A DNA stretch of 64,000 bases from Aequorivita lipolytica (GCF_007997135.1 NZ_VORU01000013.1:1-64000); one strand, 5' to 3'. Positions 35,499 to 44,550 are shown, counted from the first letter of the stretch. Translations and numbers: made by a program. Notes: generated by a model not told the origin, from the letters alone.

Positions 35499-35537
35499 AA
35501 AAAAAGGTGTTGCTTAGTTAAACAACACCTTTTATAT
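35499..35537 (-). terminator. Rho-independent terminator of rpmH
   Basis: An AAAAGGTGTTG / CAACACCTTTT stem with an 10-base loop, followed by T residues on the minus strand. It separates rpmH from carB. Confidence 0.8.
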
Positions 35538-35551
35538 ATTACTTATCAACA

Positions 35552-35713
35552 TTATTTTTTGTGACGGGCTTCAGAAGATACAGATAGTCTTTTTCTGCCT
35601 TTCGCTCTACGGGCAGCTAATACCTTTCTTCCGTTTACAGAAGCCATACGCTCTCTAAAACCGTGTTTGTTTCTTCTCTTTCTTTTTGATGGCTGAAATG
35701 TTCTTTTGCTCAT
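35552..35713 (-). CDS. rpmH: 50S ribosomal protein L34
   Basis: A 53-residue basic protein starting [19 protein letters not shown] and continuing '[20 protein letters not shown]', the standard L34 sequence. It is too short for many ORF lists but unambiguous. It stands alone here: the common rnpA-rpmH neighbours of other bacteria are absent. A strong promoter and a terminator surround it. Confidence 0.97.
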   Translation of the reverse strand: MSKRTFQPSKRKRRNKHGFRERMASVNGRKVLAARRAKGRKRLSVSSEARHKK

Positions 35714-35781
35714 TATAGTATGCTTTAACTTCTGTAATATCCTTTTTTAAAACCTTTGGGTACTACCTCAAAAGTCGGGTG

Positions 35782-35812
35782 CAAAAATACAACAAGTTTT
35801 TACTTAGGCAAA
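35782..35812 (-). promoter_or_regulatory. Promoter of rpmH, perfect Bacteroidetes -33/-7 pattern
   Basis: On the minus strand TTTG (35809-35812), exactly 19 bases, then TATTTTTG (35782-35789), about 70 bases before the start codon. Confidence 0.75.
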
Positions 35813-35961
35813 CCTTTTTTGAAAAAAATGCAAACGAAATTCATCTATTAAAAATGGAGTTGCAAATATCTTTACATTGCTAATAAGAAAACAACTTTTT
35901 CAATAAAAAAAATGTGTGGTTCAGAAGAGAACAAAACCTTCCAAAAAGAATTTAGTTTTTA

Positions 35962-35969
35962 TACCTTTG
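35962..35969 (+). promoter_or_regulatory. Putative -7 promoter element of the tetratricopeptide-like gene
   Basis: TACCTTTG fits TAnnTTTG and lies 21 bases before the ATG. No clear -33 element is visible. Confidence 0.45.
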
Positions 35970-35990
35970 CAACCATTTTAAAGATGACTC

Positions 35991-36557
35991 ATGTTCAATA
36001 AAAATATAAAATTAGTTTTGGTTGCGTTAGTAATTGGCTTAGCTGTTTGGCAATTTACTGAGACAAATATTGGTAACGGCATTATGCTGATTTTGCTTTC
36101 TTTGATTTTCGTTTTTCTTTATTTTAAAAATGAAATCATTCTACTGGCATTTCTGCGCCTTCGTAAACAGGATTTTCCGGGCGCAAAAAAATGGCTAGAT
36201 AAAATTAAAAATCCGAGTGCTGCATTAGTACCCAAACAAGAAGGCTATTATAACTATCTGAACGGACTTATGATTTCGCAAACCAACATGGTTGAAGCAG
36301 AAAAATATTTTAGAAAAGCCGAAAAGTTAGGGTTAAATATGTCTGCAGATATGGCGATGACAAAACTAAATCTCGCTGGCATTGCGATGACAAAAAACCG
36401 AAAGCGCGAGGCAGAACAACTTATGATCGAAGCAAAAAAACTCGACAAACAAAATATGCTGGACGATCAAATAAAAATGATGAAACAGCAGATGAAAAAA
36501 ATGGGACAGCCACGTCAACAATTTGGACGCAGCGGTCGCGGAGGAAGAAGATTTTAA
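35991..36557 (+). CDS. DUF2892-type membrane protein with tetratricopeptide-like helices
   Basis: A 188-residue protein with two hydrophobic segments (about 6-21 and 28-47) and a helical cytoplasmic part. In it, 'YYNYLNGLMISQTNMVEAEKYF' and 'MAMTKLNLAGIAMTKNRKREA' look like TPR helices. The tail (about 170-188) is basic and Gly/Arg-rich (GRSGRGGRRF), as in RNA- or polymer-binding tails. Similar flavobacterial proteins carry the DUF2892 label. Function unknown. Confidence 0.75.
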   Translation: MFNKNIKLVLVALVIGLAVWQFTETNIGNGIMLILLSLIFVFLYFKNEIILLAFLRLRKQDFPGAKKWLDKIKNPSAALVPKQEGYYNYLNGLMISQTNMVEAEKYFRKAEKLGLNMSADMAMTKLNLAGIAMTKNRKREAEQLMIEAKKLDKQNMLDDQIKMMKQQMKKMGQPRQQFGRSGRGGRRF

Positions 36558-36676
36558 TTTACTTCTTTAATAGTCTTTTTCTTACTGTATTACGCATGAA
36601 CGATTTTAATTACTTTTAATCGAATAGCTCACTGTAAATCAGCCAAGTAAGTTATATTTGCTCAAAGCTCTTGCTT

Positions 36677-37378
36677 ATGGGTAGAAAACTACTTTACCTT
36701 TCTTTTTTAATTTCCTTCTTCGCACAATCACAGATTGAGCAAGGCACTTCTTTCTCTGAGGCGATTGGAAAAAACATAAAGAAATACACGAAAAATTCGC
36801 AAAAAGCATACGTAGAGCAGGATTATGAGCGCGCAGAGTTTCTATTTGATTCGCTCATAAACAATGTTGTAAACGGCAGTTACTTGGACAACTTTAAAGT
36901 ACGGAAACGTTCTGGAAGAAAAATTGAGCTCTACAAGTTTGATAAACCTATTTTCCTAATGACTTATGCTTCGTGGTGTACGCCAGGTGTGGGAGAAATT
37001 CCCGCGTTGAATGAAATTGCAGAAAAACATTATAAAGACATCGATTTTGTAATACTTTTTTGGGACTCCAAAAAAAACGTACGTGAATCAACTCGCGACT
37101 ATTCCAGTAAAATTAACATTATTTACGTTGATGAAAAGGAAAACAAAAACGACCATATAGTTGAGATAATGAAGCATAGTCTAGGTTTTCCCACTTCCTT
37201 TTTTATTGACGAAAACAAACGGATTGTTGATGTTAGGAGAGGCGTATTGCACCCCTACAATGAAAAGTATGAAATTTCATTTGAGCTTAATTACAATTCT
37301 TTTTTAAACGGAATATCACTTCTAAAAAGCTTTAGTGATGAAGATAAAGAACACTTGGCATCAAAACGAAACCCGTAA
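36677..37378 (+). CDS. Thioredoxin-fold protein with a single active-site cysteine
   Basis: A 233-residue exported protein (signal peptide about 1-17) with a TlpA/AhpC-type thioredoxin domain from about residue 85. The active-site loop reads WCTPG (Cys101, Gly104): the second cysteine of the CxxC pair is glycine. The cis-proline loop is present (GFPTSFFID, Pro172). A one-cysteine loop cannot do a normal dithiol exchange, so it may act as a reductant of mixed disulfides or have lost the redox role. I start at the ATG two codons inside a TTG frame. No obvious partner adjoins it. Confidence 0.82.
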   Translation: MGRKLLYLSFLISFFAQSQIEQGTSFSEAIGKNIKKYTKNSQKAYVEQDYERAEFLFDSLINNVVNGSYLDNFKVRKRSGRKIELYKFDKPIFLMTYASWCTPGVGEIPALNEIAEKHYKDIDFVILFWDSKKNVRESTRDYSSKINIIYVDEKENKNDHIVEIMKHSLGFPTSFFIDENKRIVDVRRGVLHPYNEKYEISFELNYNSFLNGISLLKSFSDEDKEHLASKRNP

Positions 37379-37421
37379 AGATTAAATGTTCCTCCGGGCC
37401 TCAATATTATCATCTAAATTC

Positions 37422-38342
37422 TTACTTATAATAACCCTTCTCTGGAATTTCAATAAAATATTCCTTTCCCGAAGCATTTTTTAAATACGTATCCCGGAGC
37501 CAAGGATTATGAATCTTTAGTATCTTATAATTGATTTCATATTGTTTTACCCACTCTGACCAGTCCTCAATTGGTGAATCTACTTTTACTTTGAAAGTAG
37601 GGATGTTTGTGTACAAATCTTTCTCTCTAAAATTGAAACCATATTTTTCGGGATTACTCATTATTTCTTTCAGCGCCAAAATTCTGAAAACATATCGACT
37701 CGTTTCACTATTTAGCAACAAATCGTAATAACTGGTTTCCTTTTGGCGGTTTATCTGTTTGTTCATTCCACCCACTCCCGCGTTATAGGAGGCTGCAGCC
37801 ATAGTCCAGCTTCCAAACTTCTCTTTTGATTTTTTCAAATACTCCGCTGCGACCATCGTTGCTTTCTCAAGGTTGTAGCGCTCGTCCACATAATCATTTA
37901 TTTCTAGGCCATATTCTAATCCGGTGCCTTTCATAAAATGCCAAATACCAGAGGCTCCTGCAGGTGAGCTTGTATATTCCAGCCCACTTTCAGCCACTGC
38001 TAAATATTTAAAATCATCCGGCAGGCCGTGCTTTTTTAATAATGGCTCTATTATCGGGAAGTATTTGTTGGCTCGTTTAAGAATTAGCAGACCATTGGAC
38101 TGCCAATAGGTATTCACCAAAAGCTCCCGATCCATTCGCTCTCTAATATCTGGGTTATTCAGTGGAACCGATTCCCCTGCAAAGTCCATTTTTTCTGGCA
38201 ATGGTAATGCGTAAACATTATAATCATTAACTAATTTTTTTTCTAGATTTGCATCCGTTGGGGCATCCTGTACAGCGTTAATGCTAATAGCGCTTACGGC
38301 TAAAATTGCAACACCCAATCCTATTTTTCCTATCATATTCAT
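37422..38342 (-). CDS. Lytic transglycosylase (SLT/MltD type)
   Basis: A 306-residue exported protein with an N-terminal membrane segment or signal peptide (about 4-24). The SLT domain runs from about 85 to 230: the catalytic Glu118 in 'AVAESGLE', 'SPAGASGIWHFM' and 'AAASYNAGVGGMNKQI'. It cleaves peptidoglycan glycan strands to give 1,6-anhydro ends, with no LysM repeats in the C-terminus. The catalytic motif set is complete. It is likely anchored in the envelope. Confidence 0.9.
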   Translation of the reverse strand: MNMIGKIGLGVAILAVSAISINAVQDAPTDANLEKKLVNDYNVYALPLPEKMDFAGESVPLNNPDIRERMDRELLVNTYWQSNGLLILKRANKYFPIIEPLLKKHGLPDDFKYLAVAESGLEYTSSPAGASGIWHFMKGTGLEYGLEINDYVDERYNLEKATMVAAEYLKKSKEKFGSWTMAAASYNAGVGGMNKQINRQKETSYYDLLLNSETSRYVFRILALKEIMSNPEKYGFNFREKDLYTNIPTFKVKVDSPIEDWSEWVKQYEINYKILKIHNPWLRDTYLKNASGKEYFIEIPEKGYYK

Positions 38343-38401
38343 AATCTCATATTTTTAATAAAGATACTTATTTCAAATACTCTTAAATAAAAAAGCACAA
38401 A

Positions 38402-39061
38402 CTATTCTTCAAAAATTTCTAAAAGCCTTTGGGAGATTTCACGCCCTTTGTTTAGAATCATAATATGTGTGCCGCCCTTGATAACTTGACAATTTTCTAT
38501 ATTCTTAATAGGAAAGACAATATCCTTTTCGCCATGAAGGTGAACTACATTTGCTACTTTTTCCTTACGATCCCAAGTAATCATTTTTTCAAGCGCCCAA
38601 TCCAAATATTGCTTGTCCCTAACGTGAAGGTATTCCTGATAGAGCGATAATCGTTTTTTGCTCTTTGGTCCAATGGAGTATTTTGTTAAATCGTCGGTGC
38701 TCAACACCAAGCTTGTTGGGATAAGTTTGTAGGCCTTTGTTAAACTAGCAAGTTTTATACGCCGCGGGAGCTCATCTTTTGTTTTTACACTAGATATGAT
38801 TATTAATTTTTTCAATTTTAAGATATCATTCATTTCCTGAACCACAACTCCCCCAAAAGAAACACCAACTAAAATTGAGTTCTTTTCTTTTACATTCGCT
38901 GCCATTCTCTGGGCATATGCGTGCAAACTTTCGCCTTTTTCAGGAATTAGCCATTCAAGAATATGTATTTCATAATTATCTGGAAATTTAATATTCCTAA
39001 AAATTTCACCCCCGGCGGCCAAGCCTGGAACAAAATAAATGTGTGTTTTATCAGAATTCAT
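38402..39061 (-). CDS. Alpha/beta-hydrolase
   Basis: A 219-residue protein. It has the nucleophile elbow GVSFGG (Ser68) and a plausible catalytic His in 'GGTHIMIL' (about 201-208), with an oxyanion loop 'FVPGLAAGGEIF' near the start. Substrate unknown: it could be an esterase or thioesterase. A -7-like box (minus-strand TATCTTTG at 39118-39125) lies upstream. The next gene to the left, the transglycosylase, is on the same strand after 59 bases and could be co-transcribed. Confidence 0.75.
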   Translation of the reverse strand: MNSDKTHIYFVPGLAAGGEIFRNIKFPDNYEIHILEWLIPEKGESLHAYAQRMAANVKEKNSILVGVSFGGVVVQEMNDILKLKKLIIISSVKTKDELPRRIKLASLTKAYKLIPTSLVLSTDDLTKYSIGPKSKKRLSLYQEYLHVRDKQYLDWALEKMITWDRKEKVANVVHLHGEKDIVFPIKNIENCQVIKGGTHIMILNKGREISQRLLEIFEE

Positions 39062-39309
39062 AAGTCTTTTGTGAAGAAAATGGAATAGACGAAAGATTAT
39101 TCGTAAATTTACGGGTACAAAGATAAAATTATACTATAGTTTCCTTAAAAACTGAAAATTCTACCAATAATTTACTTTGAAACCAAACCAGACATTTTAT
39201 AGTGCCGTATATAAAGTAAGAGTTTTATACAAAAAACTATTTATTTTAAAGCAACGCACACTTTTACTAAAAATGAAATGTGCTGAACAAATTTTTAAAA
39301 CAACTCCCA

Positions 39310-39609
39310 ATGATTGAAGATGTAGAAATTACAGATAACGAATTTTTAAGACAGTTCGAACTTGAAATTGGCGATAACATGGCGCGTATAGAGTACGCCC
39401 TACAGGATCGCAAAATTTTTCTTACCAAATATGAAATGCCCGAAGACCTCGAAGAGCAAGGCTTTAGGGAAATATTTATCAAAGCGGTTTTTGAAGAAGT
39501 AAAAAACCGCGGTATCAGCTTGGTGCCTACTAGTCCCGAAATTGCTGGTTTTATGCGGAAAAACCGTAGAAAGTATAAAGATTTATTGCCCGTTGGTATA
39601 AATATTTAG
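39310..39609 (+). CDS. Small GNAT-fold N-acetyltransferase-like protein
   Basis: A 99-residue protein with the short GNAT pattern of the YidJ/Gtn10 family: 'DNMARIEYALQDRKIFLTKYE' and 'MPEDLEEQGFREIFIKAVFE', then 'LVPTSPEIAGFMRKN'. I start at an ATG; a GTG ten codons earlier is also open. The substrate is unknown. Its stop codon overlaps that of mtaB (tail to tail), so no terminator lies between them. Confidence 0.7.
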   Translation: MIEDVEITDNEFLRQFELEIGDNMARIEYALQDRKIFLTKYEMPEDLEEQGFREIFIKAVFEEVKNRGISLVPTSPEIAGFMRKNRRKYKDLLPVGINI

Positions 39610-40937
39610 GCCAATGCAGTTTCGGTTACTTTAAACCGAACCAAACCATCCTCATCAATTTCAGTAAGTGTAATTTCCTGTAAGGTATTTACCAATTCAG
39701 GATTCCACGGAGTTTTCACTTTTACATAATTTTCCGTAAACCCATGAATGTAACCTTCTTTATTTTCACCCTCAAAAAGAACCGTGCGGGTGGTTCCTAA
39801 TTGGCTCTCGTAAAAAAACCTTCTCTTTTTTGCAGAAAGACCTCGTAGCATTTTACTGCGTTTACTTCGCACTTTCTTAGGCACAACATCCTCCATTTCC
39901 GCAGCAGCTGTATTGTCCCTTTCGGAATAGGTGAAAACGTGCAGATATGAAATGTCAAGTTCATTTAAAAATTGATAGGTTTCCAAAAAGCGCTCATCTG
40001 TTTCGCCGGGAAAACCAACGATTACATCAACGCCAATACAGGCGTGTGGCATTACTTCACGAATCTTTGCAACACGTTCCGTATAAAGCTCACGCATATA
40101 GCGGCGACGCATTAATTTTAAAATCTCATTGCTTCCACTCTGCAGCGGAATATGGAAATGCGGCACGAATGTTCTTGATTTTGATACAAAGTCAATGGTT
40201 TCGTTTTTCAAAAGGTTGGGTTCAATGGAAGAAATACGAAGCCGTTCAATACCCGCTACTTCATCCAAAGCTTTTACCAATTCCAGAAAAGTGTGCTCGT
40301 GTTTTTTATTCCCGAATTCACCTTTTCCGTAATCTCCAATATTTACTCCTGTTAACACGATTTCCTTAATTCCCTGTTGCGAAATTTCCGAGGCATTTTT
40401 CAAAACATTACCCAAAGTATCGCTTCGTGAAATGCCGCGTGCTAGCGGAATGGTGCAATACGTACACTTATAGTCGCATCCGTCCTGAACTTTTAAAAAA
40501 GCGCGGGTTCGGTCACCAACGGAATACGAACCTACATAGAAATTGGCTTCCTCAATTTCACAGGAATGCACTTCTCCCAAATCATTTTTAGAAAGATCAT
40601 TTAAATAATCTGTAATCTTAAATTTTTCTGTTGCCCCCAAAACTAAGTCTACACCATCAACATCCGCCAACTCGTGCGGCTTTAGCTGAGCATAACATCC
40701 TACTGCCGCAACAAAAGCATTAGGATTTCCCTTCTGCGCTTGCTTTACAATAGTTTTAAAGCGCTTGTCTGCATTATCGGTAACGCTGCAAGTGTTTATC
40801 ACATAAATGTCAGCTTTTTCAGAAAAATCGACACGCTGAAAACCTTCACCTTCAAAATTTCTGGCTATAGTAGAAGTTTCACTAAAGTTAAGTTTACAAC
40901 CGAGTGTGTAAAAAGCGACTTTTTTTGGTGCGTTCAT
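39606..40937 (-). CDS. mtaB: tRNA t6A37 methylthiotransferase
   Basis: A 443-residue radical-SAM enzyme that adds a methylthio group to N6-threonylcarbamoyladenosine at tRNA position 37. The UPF0004 domain has its three cysteines ('TLGCKLN', 'NTCSVT', 'AVGCYAQ'). The radical-SAM domain has 'CDYKCTYCTIP', with the CxxxCxxC cluster, and 'VDVIVGFPGETDERF'. A C-terminal TRAM-like part ends the protein. I use the ATG beginning MNAPKK; an upstream TTG/ATG would add ten untypical residues. A -7-like box (40965-40972) precedes it. Confidence 0.92.
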   Translation of the reverse strand: MNAPKKVAFYTLGCKLNFSETSTIARNFEGEGFQRVDFSEKADIYVINTCSVTDNADKRFKTIVKQAQKGNPNAFVAAVGCYAQLKPHELADVDGVDLVLGATEKFKITDYLNDLSKNDLGEVHSCEIEEANFYVGSYSVGDRTRAFLKVQDGCDYKCTYCTIPLARGISRSDTLGNVLKNASEISQQGIKEIVLTGVNIGDYGKGEFGNKKHEHTFLELVKALDEVAGIERLRISSIEPNLLKNETIDFVSKSRTFVPHFHIPLQSGSNEILKLMRRRYMRELYTERVAKIREVMPHACIGVDVIVGFPGETDERFLETYQFLNELDISYLHVFTYSERDNTAAAEMEDVVPKKVRSKRSKMLRGLSAKKRRFFYESQLGTTRTVLFEGENKEGYIHGFTENYVKVKTPWNPELVNTLQEITLTEIDEDGLVRFKVTETALA

Positions 40938-40981
40938 TATTGTATTTTTGGCATTTAACAAGTGCAAAAATACAAACTAAT

Positions 40982-41072
40982 AACTACGAAAGCACGAACT
41001 ATTTGTTTTAGAACTTTTGATATTTCCATACATTATGGAAACAATAAAGCCATATATTCGTGAATTCGTGGT
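40982..41072. repeat. Intergenic imperfect palindrome, copy 3 of 3
   Basis: Left arm ACTACGAAAGCACGAA and right arm TTCGTGAATTCGTGGT pair over most positions, about 55 bases apart, between mtaB and the peptide-binding protein gene. The right arm is nearly identical to copies 1 and 2. Confidence 0.6.
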
Positions 41073-41083
41073 AAAAAATCTCA

Positions 41084-42703
41084 ATGCTTAGAACTACTTT
41101 AATTTTAATATTTATTGTATCTCTTTTTTCATGCCAAAAAAGCGCAGAAACAGATCGCGAACACCTTGTTTTCCGTTATAACGAACACGGAAACATTCCA
41201 ACCCTCGACCCAGCTTTTGCTCGTAATCCGCAAGCCATTTGGCCAGATAACCAACTTTATAATGGTTTGGTGCAATTGGACGATTCTCTAAATATTAAGC
41301 CCGATATTGCAAAAAACTGGGTTATAGATGATTCTACAAACACCTACACATTTAACCTTCGAAACGACGTTTACTTTCATCAAAATATAGCCTTTGCACA
41401 AGATGCGCTTCACACTCCCACGCGTTATACACGAAAGGTTGTTGCCCAAGATTTTGTTTATAGTTTCAATCGTTTAACGGATGAAAAAGTTGCTTCTTCT
41501 GGTAGCTGGGTCATGAACTATGTAGAAAGCTACAAAGCTGTAAACGACAGCACTTTGGCCATTCAGCTAAAACAACCATTTCCTGCATTTTTGGGATTAC
41601 TTTCTATGCGTTACTGCTCGGTTGTTCCAATAGAAGCGGTGGAATTTTATGGTAACGAATTCCGAAGAAACCCAGTGGGTACTGGACCATTTCAGTTCAA
41701 AATGTGGGAAGAAAACGTAAAACTTGTTTTCAGAAAAAACCCGCTTTACTTCGAAAGAGATAAAAATGGAAACAAACTCCCCTATTTGGAGGCCGTTGCC
41801 ATAACATTTCTGCCAGACAAACAAAGTGAATTTTTGGAATTCTCTCAGGGAAAACTCGACTTTATTTCGGGTTTGGATGGCAGCTACAAAGATGAATTAT
41901 TAAGCACCCACGGAAAATTGCAGCCGAAGTATGATGATTTGGCATATATGATTACGGGGCCTTATTTGAACACGGAATATCTCGGGTTTTTCCTGGGAGC
42001 CAATACACCCGAAATAAAAAGCAAAACCTTGCGACAAGCAATTAATTATGGTTTTGACCGCGTAAAAATGGTAACCTACCTCCGCAACGGAATGGGCATT
42101 CCCGCCATTCACGGCTTTATACCGAAAGGATTGCCTGGTTATGATGAAATAGATGGTTATACTTATCAACCCGAAAAAGCCAAGCACTTAATTGAACAAT
42201 ACAAAACAGAAACCGGCGATTCAAAACCTGAAATAACAATTGGAACAAACAGCCAGTACTTGGACTTATGTGAATACGTTCAGCGCGAACTTGAAAAATT
42301 GGGTATTGCTGTAACCATAGATGTAATGCCCCCTTCCACACTACGACAAATGAAAAGTAGCGGTGAATTAGATATTTTTCGCGCCAGCTGGATTGCAGAT
42401 TATCCCGATGCCGAAAATTATCTTTCGCTTTTTTATAGTCCTAATTTTGCACCAAACGGCCCCAATTATATGCACTTTAAAAACCAGACTTTTGATAGTC
42501 TTTATGCGAAATCGCTTTCCGTTTCAGATATTGATAAACGTAAATTACTTTATACCAAAATGGATTCCATCATTATTGAGGAAGCTCCAGTAGTGCCTTT
42601 GTTTTATGATATGGCAGTGCGCTTTGTAAATAAAAAAGTTTCTGGGCTGGGTATTAATCCACAGAATTTTTTGATCTTGAAAAAAGTCAAAAAAGAAAAA
42701 TAA
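41084..42703 (+). CDS. Oligopeptide-type ABC transporter substrate-binding lipoprotein
   Basis: A 539-residue protein with a lipoprotein signal (VSLFSCQKS, Cys17) and the SBP_bac_5 fold of the OppA/DppA family: 'IPTLDPAFARNPQAIWPDNQL' (quoted in part), 'YTFNLRNDVYFHQ', 'NPVGTGPFQFKMW' and 'QAINYGFDRVKMV'. No permease or ATPase genes are adjacent, so its transporter is encoded elsewhere or it has another role. The gene is followed within 25 bases by a small membrane-protein gene. Confidence 0.9.
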   Translation: MLRTTLILIFIVSLFSCQKSAETDREHLVFRYNEHGNIPTLDPAFARNPQAIWPDNQLYNGLVQLDDSLNIKPDIAKNWVIDDSTNTYTFNLRNDVYFHQNIAFAQDALHTPTRYTRKVVAQDFVYSFNRLTDEKVASSGSWVMNYVESYKAVNDSTLAIQLKQPFPAFLGLLSMRYCSVVPIEAVEFYGNEFRRNPVGTGPFQFKMWEENVKLVFRKNPLYFERDKNGNKLPYLEAVAITFLPDKQSEFLEFSQGKLDFISGLDGSYKDELLSTHGKLQPKYDDLAYMITGPYLNTEYLGFFLGANTPEIKSKTLRQAINYGFDRVKMVTYLRNGMGIPAIHGFIPKGLPGYDEIDGYTYQPEKAKHLIEQYKTETGDSKPEITIGTNSQYLDLCEYVQRELEKLGIAVTIDVMPPSTLRQMKSSGELDIFRASWIADYPDAENYLSLFYSPNFAPNGPNYMHFKNQTFDSLYAKSLSVSDIDKRKLLYTKMDSIIIEEAPVVPLFYDMAVRFVNKKVSGLGINPQNFLILKKVKKEK

Positions 42704-42726
42704 ACAAACTAATTTAATAGAACAAT

Positions 42727-43008
42727 ATGGGATTTGGCGGCTCGGCTGCGGCAATGGTTCAATCAATTCGCAACAATGCGAAGCAACTTGCCAAACGAAA
42801 TAGTTATTTTGAAAAAGATGTTCCTTCGAAATATGGAACATCCACAAAAATTGTTGACTATAAAAGAATGTCTCCCGCACAATTCGTGGCTTTCAAACAA
42901 AAATTGAAAGAAAACGAATTACGGCGCCAAAAACACTTAGCTATTGTTTTCGGAAGCGTAATGTTTGTAATTATTGGAGTATTGATTTACTTTTTATTTT
43001 ATAATTAA
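42727..43008 (+). CDS. Small membrane protein of unknown function
   Basis: A 93-residue protein with a basic helical N-terminus ('MGFGGSAAAMVQSIRNNAKQ', then 'YKRMSPAQFVAFKQKLKENE') and one membrane segment near the C-terminus (about 70-91). Related flavobacterial entries carry the label 'riboflavin synthase subunit beta', for which I see no support. The stop codon overlaps that of the facing GlmU-like gene. Confidence 0.7.
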   Translation: MGFGGSAAAMVQSIRNNAKQLAKRNSYFEKDVPSKYGTSTKIVDYKRMSPAQFVAFKQKLKENELRRQKHLAIVFGSVMFVIIGVLIYFLFYN

Positions 43009-44180
43009 GTTTTCCGCCACTTCGCTGTTTCTTCAAAAACGTGCTCCAATATCTTGGCGTCCATTTCTGAAAATTCAATATTTCTTCGGCCCATTACCAC
43101 TTTGGCAACTTCAAAAGCTTTGTCGGTTTTATAGGTTGTGAAACCTCCGCTTCCCCCCCAACTAAAACTCGGAATAAAATTGCGAGGAAATCCACTTCCA
43201 AAGATATTCGCACTCACGCCCACAACTGTTCCTGTATTGAACATAGTGTTTATGCCGCACTTGCTGTGATCGCCAATCATCAAACCGCAAAATTGTAAGC
43301 CTGTTCGGGCAAAACCTTCAGTTTCGTAATCCCATAGACGCACTTCGGCGTAGTTATTTTTTAAATTGGAATTGTTGGTGTCAGCACCCAAATTACACCA
43401 TTCCCCAACAACTGAATTCCCTAAAAAACCATCGTGACCTTTGTTTGAGTACCCAAAGATTACAGAGTTATTAACCTCTCCCCCAACTTTACTCTGTGGG
43501 CCAATAGTGGTGTTTGAATAAATTTTGGTGCCCATCTTTAAGGTAGAATTTTCGCAAAGCGCGAAAGGACCGCGTACCATAGAACCCTCCATAATTTCAG
43601 CATCTTTACCTATATAAATAGGTCCTTCGGAAGCATTTAGCGTGCAAAATTCAACCGTTGCCCCTTCTTCAATAAAAATATTCTCGGGTTTTTTTGTCCA
43701 AATCCCTTTTGGAATTGGCTGTGAATCTCTGCCTTTTGTAATCATTTCAAAATCGCGGATTATCGCTTCACCGTTTTTTGAAAAGATATCCCAGCTGTAT
43801 TCAATTCGTAAGACATCTTTGTGCTCATATTGAATAATATCGAAGGTTTCAAAATCTACTTCCTGTCCTTCTTTGGTATAAAAAGCAATAGGTTCATCAT
43901 CAAAAAAAATAGCTTGATTTTCTTCCAACCCTTTAATTATGTTTACTAAATTTTCCGATGGAAGAAAGGACGCGTTTATTAAAATATTCTTCTCCAATTC
44001 CAAGAAAGGATATTTTTCGGAAAGGTAATCTTCAGTGACGCTCGTGGTTGTGAACCCTAAAAAAAATTCCCACTTTTCGCGAATGGTCAAAATACCCACA
44101 CGAATGTCTGCCACTGGCCGAGTAAACGTAAATGGCAAAAGCTGGTTACGGACGTTGCCGTCGAAGAGAATGTAATTCAT
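43005..44180 (-). CDS. GlmU-like protein (Bacteroidetes type), UDP-GlcNAc synthesis
   Basis: A 391-residue protein. The N-terminal part begins 'MNYILFDGNVRNQLLPFTFTR', the pattern of the TIGR03991 Bacteroidetes alternative GlmU. The C-terminal part (from about 205) is a left-handed beta-helix of hexapeptide repeats ('EGPIYIGKDAEIMEGSMVRG', 'FGYSNKGHDGFLGNSVVGEW'). It likely has an acetyltransferase and/or uridylyltransferase role in UDP-GlcNAc synthesis. The start is the internal ATG: the upstream frame adds 53 non-family residues across the rpmE2 terminator. A -7-like TAGCTTTG box (44205-44212) fits this start. Confidence 0.85.
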   Translation of the reverse strand: MNYILFDGNVRNQLLPFTFTRPVADIRVGILTIREKWEFFLGFTTTSVTEDYLSEKYPFLELEKNILINASFLPSENLVNIIKGLEENQAIFFDDEPIAFYTKEGQEVDFETFDIIQYEHKDVLRIEYSWDIFSKNGEAIIRDFEMITKGRDSQPIPKGIWTKKPENIFIEEGATVEFCTLNASEGPIYIGKDAEIMEGSMVRGPFALCENSTLKMGTKIYSNTTIGPQSKVGGEVNNSVIFGYSNKGHDGFLGNSVVGEWCNLGADTNNSNLKNNYAEVRLWDYETEGFARTGLQFCGLMIGDHSKCGINTMFNTGTVVGVSANIFGSGFPRNFIPSFSWGGSGGFTTYKTDKAFEVAKVVMGRRNIEFSEMDAKILEHVFEETAKWRKT

Positions 44181-44213
44181 TGTTTTTACATCTAGATTTA
44201 ATTTCAAAGCTAA

Positions 44214-44247
44214 CAAAAAAAGCCCTCGATTTCTCGAAGGCTTTTGT
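44214..44247 (-). terminator. Rho-independent terminator of rpmE2
   Basis: A AAAGCCCTCGA / TCGAAGGCTTT stem (one mismatch), then T residues on the minus strand, between rpmE2 and the GlmU-like gene. Confidence 0.8.
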
Positions 44248-44268
44248 ATGTTTTCACAAAAAAGAAGA

Positions 44269-44550
44269 TTATTCTTCTGTTTTAGCTTCTTTAGCTGCTG
44301 GTTTTTTAAACTTGTCGTATTTGTTTTTGAATTTGTCAATACGTCCAGCAGTATCGATAAGTTTTGCTTTTCCAGTATAGAAAGGGTGCGAAGTACGTGA
44401 AATCTCCATCTTTACCAAAGGATACTCAACACCATCTACCTCGATAGTTTCTTTTGTATCTGCAGTTGATTTAGTAAGGAATACATCTTCATTGCTCATA
44501 TCCTTAAAAGCAACTAATCTAAAATTTTCTGGGTGGATACCTTTTCTCAT
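44269..44550 (-). CDS. rpmE2: 50S ribosomal protein L31, type B
   Basis: A 93-residue protein, [20 protein letters not shown] onwards, with '[20 protein letters not shown]' as in L31. It lacks the CxxC zinc cysteines, which marks the zinc-free type B. The frame upstream adds 20 untypical residues, so I use the ATG at MRKG. A promoter and a terminator flank it. Confidence 0.95.
   Translation of the reverse strand: MRKGIHPENFRLVAFKDMSNEDVFLTKSTADTKETIEVDGVEYPLVKMEISRTSHPFYTGKAKLIDTAGRIDKFKNKYDKFKKPAAKEAKTEE

Noticed and set aside
42727-43008. Label 'riboflavin synthase subunit beta' for relatives of this protein
   Set aside because: A 93-residue single-pass membrane protein with no lumazine synthase motif.
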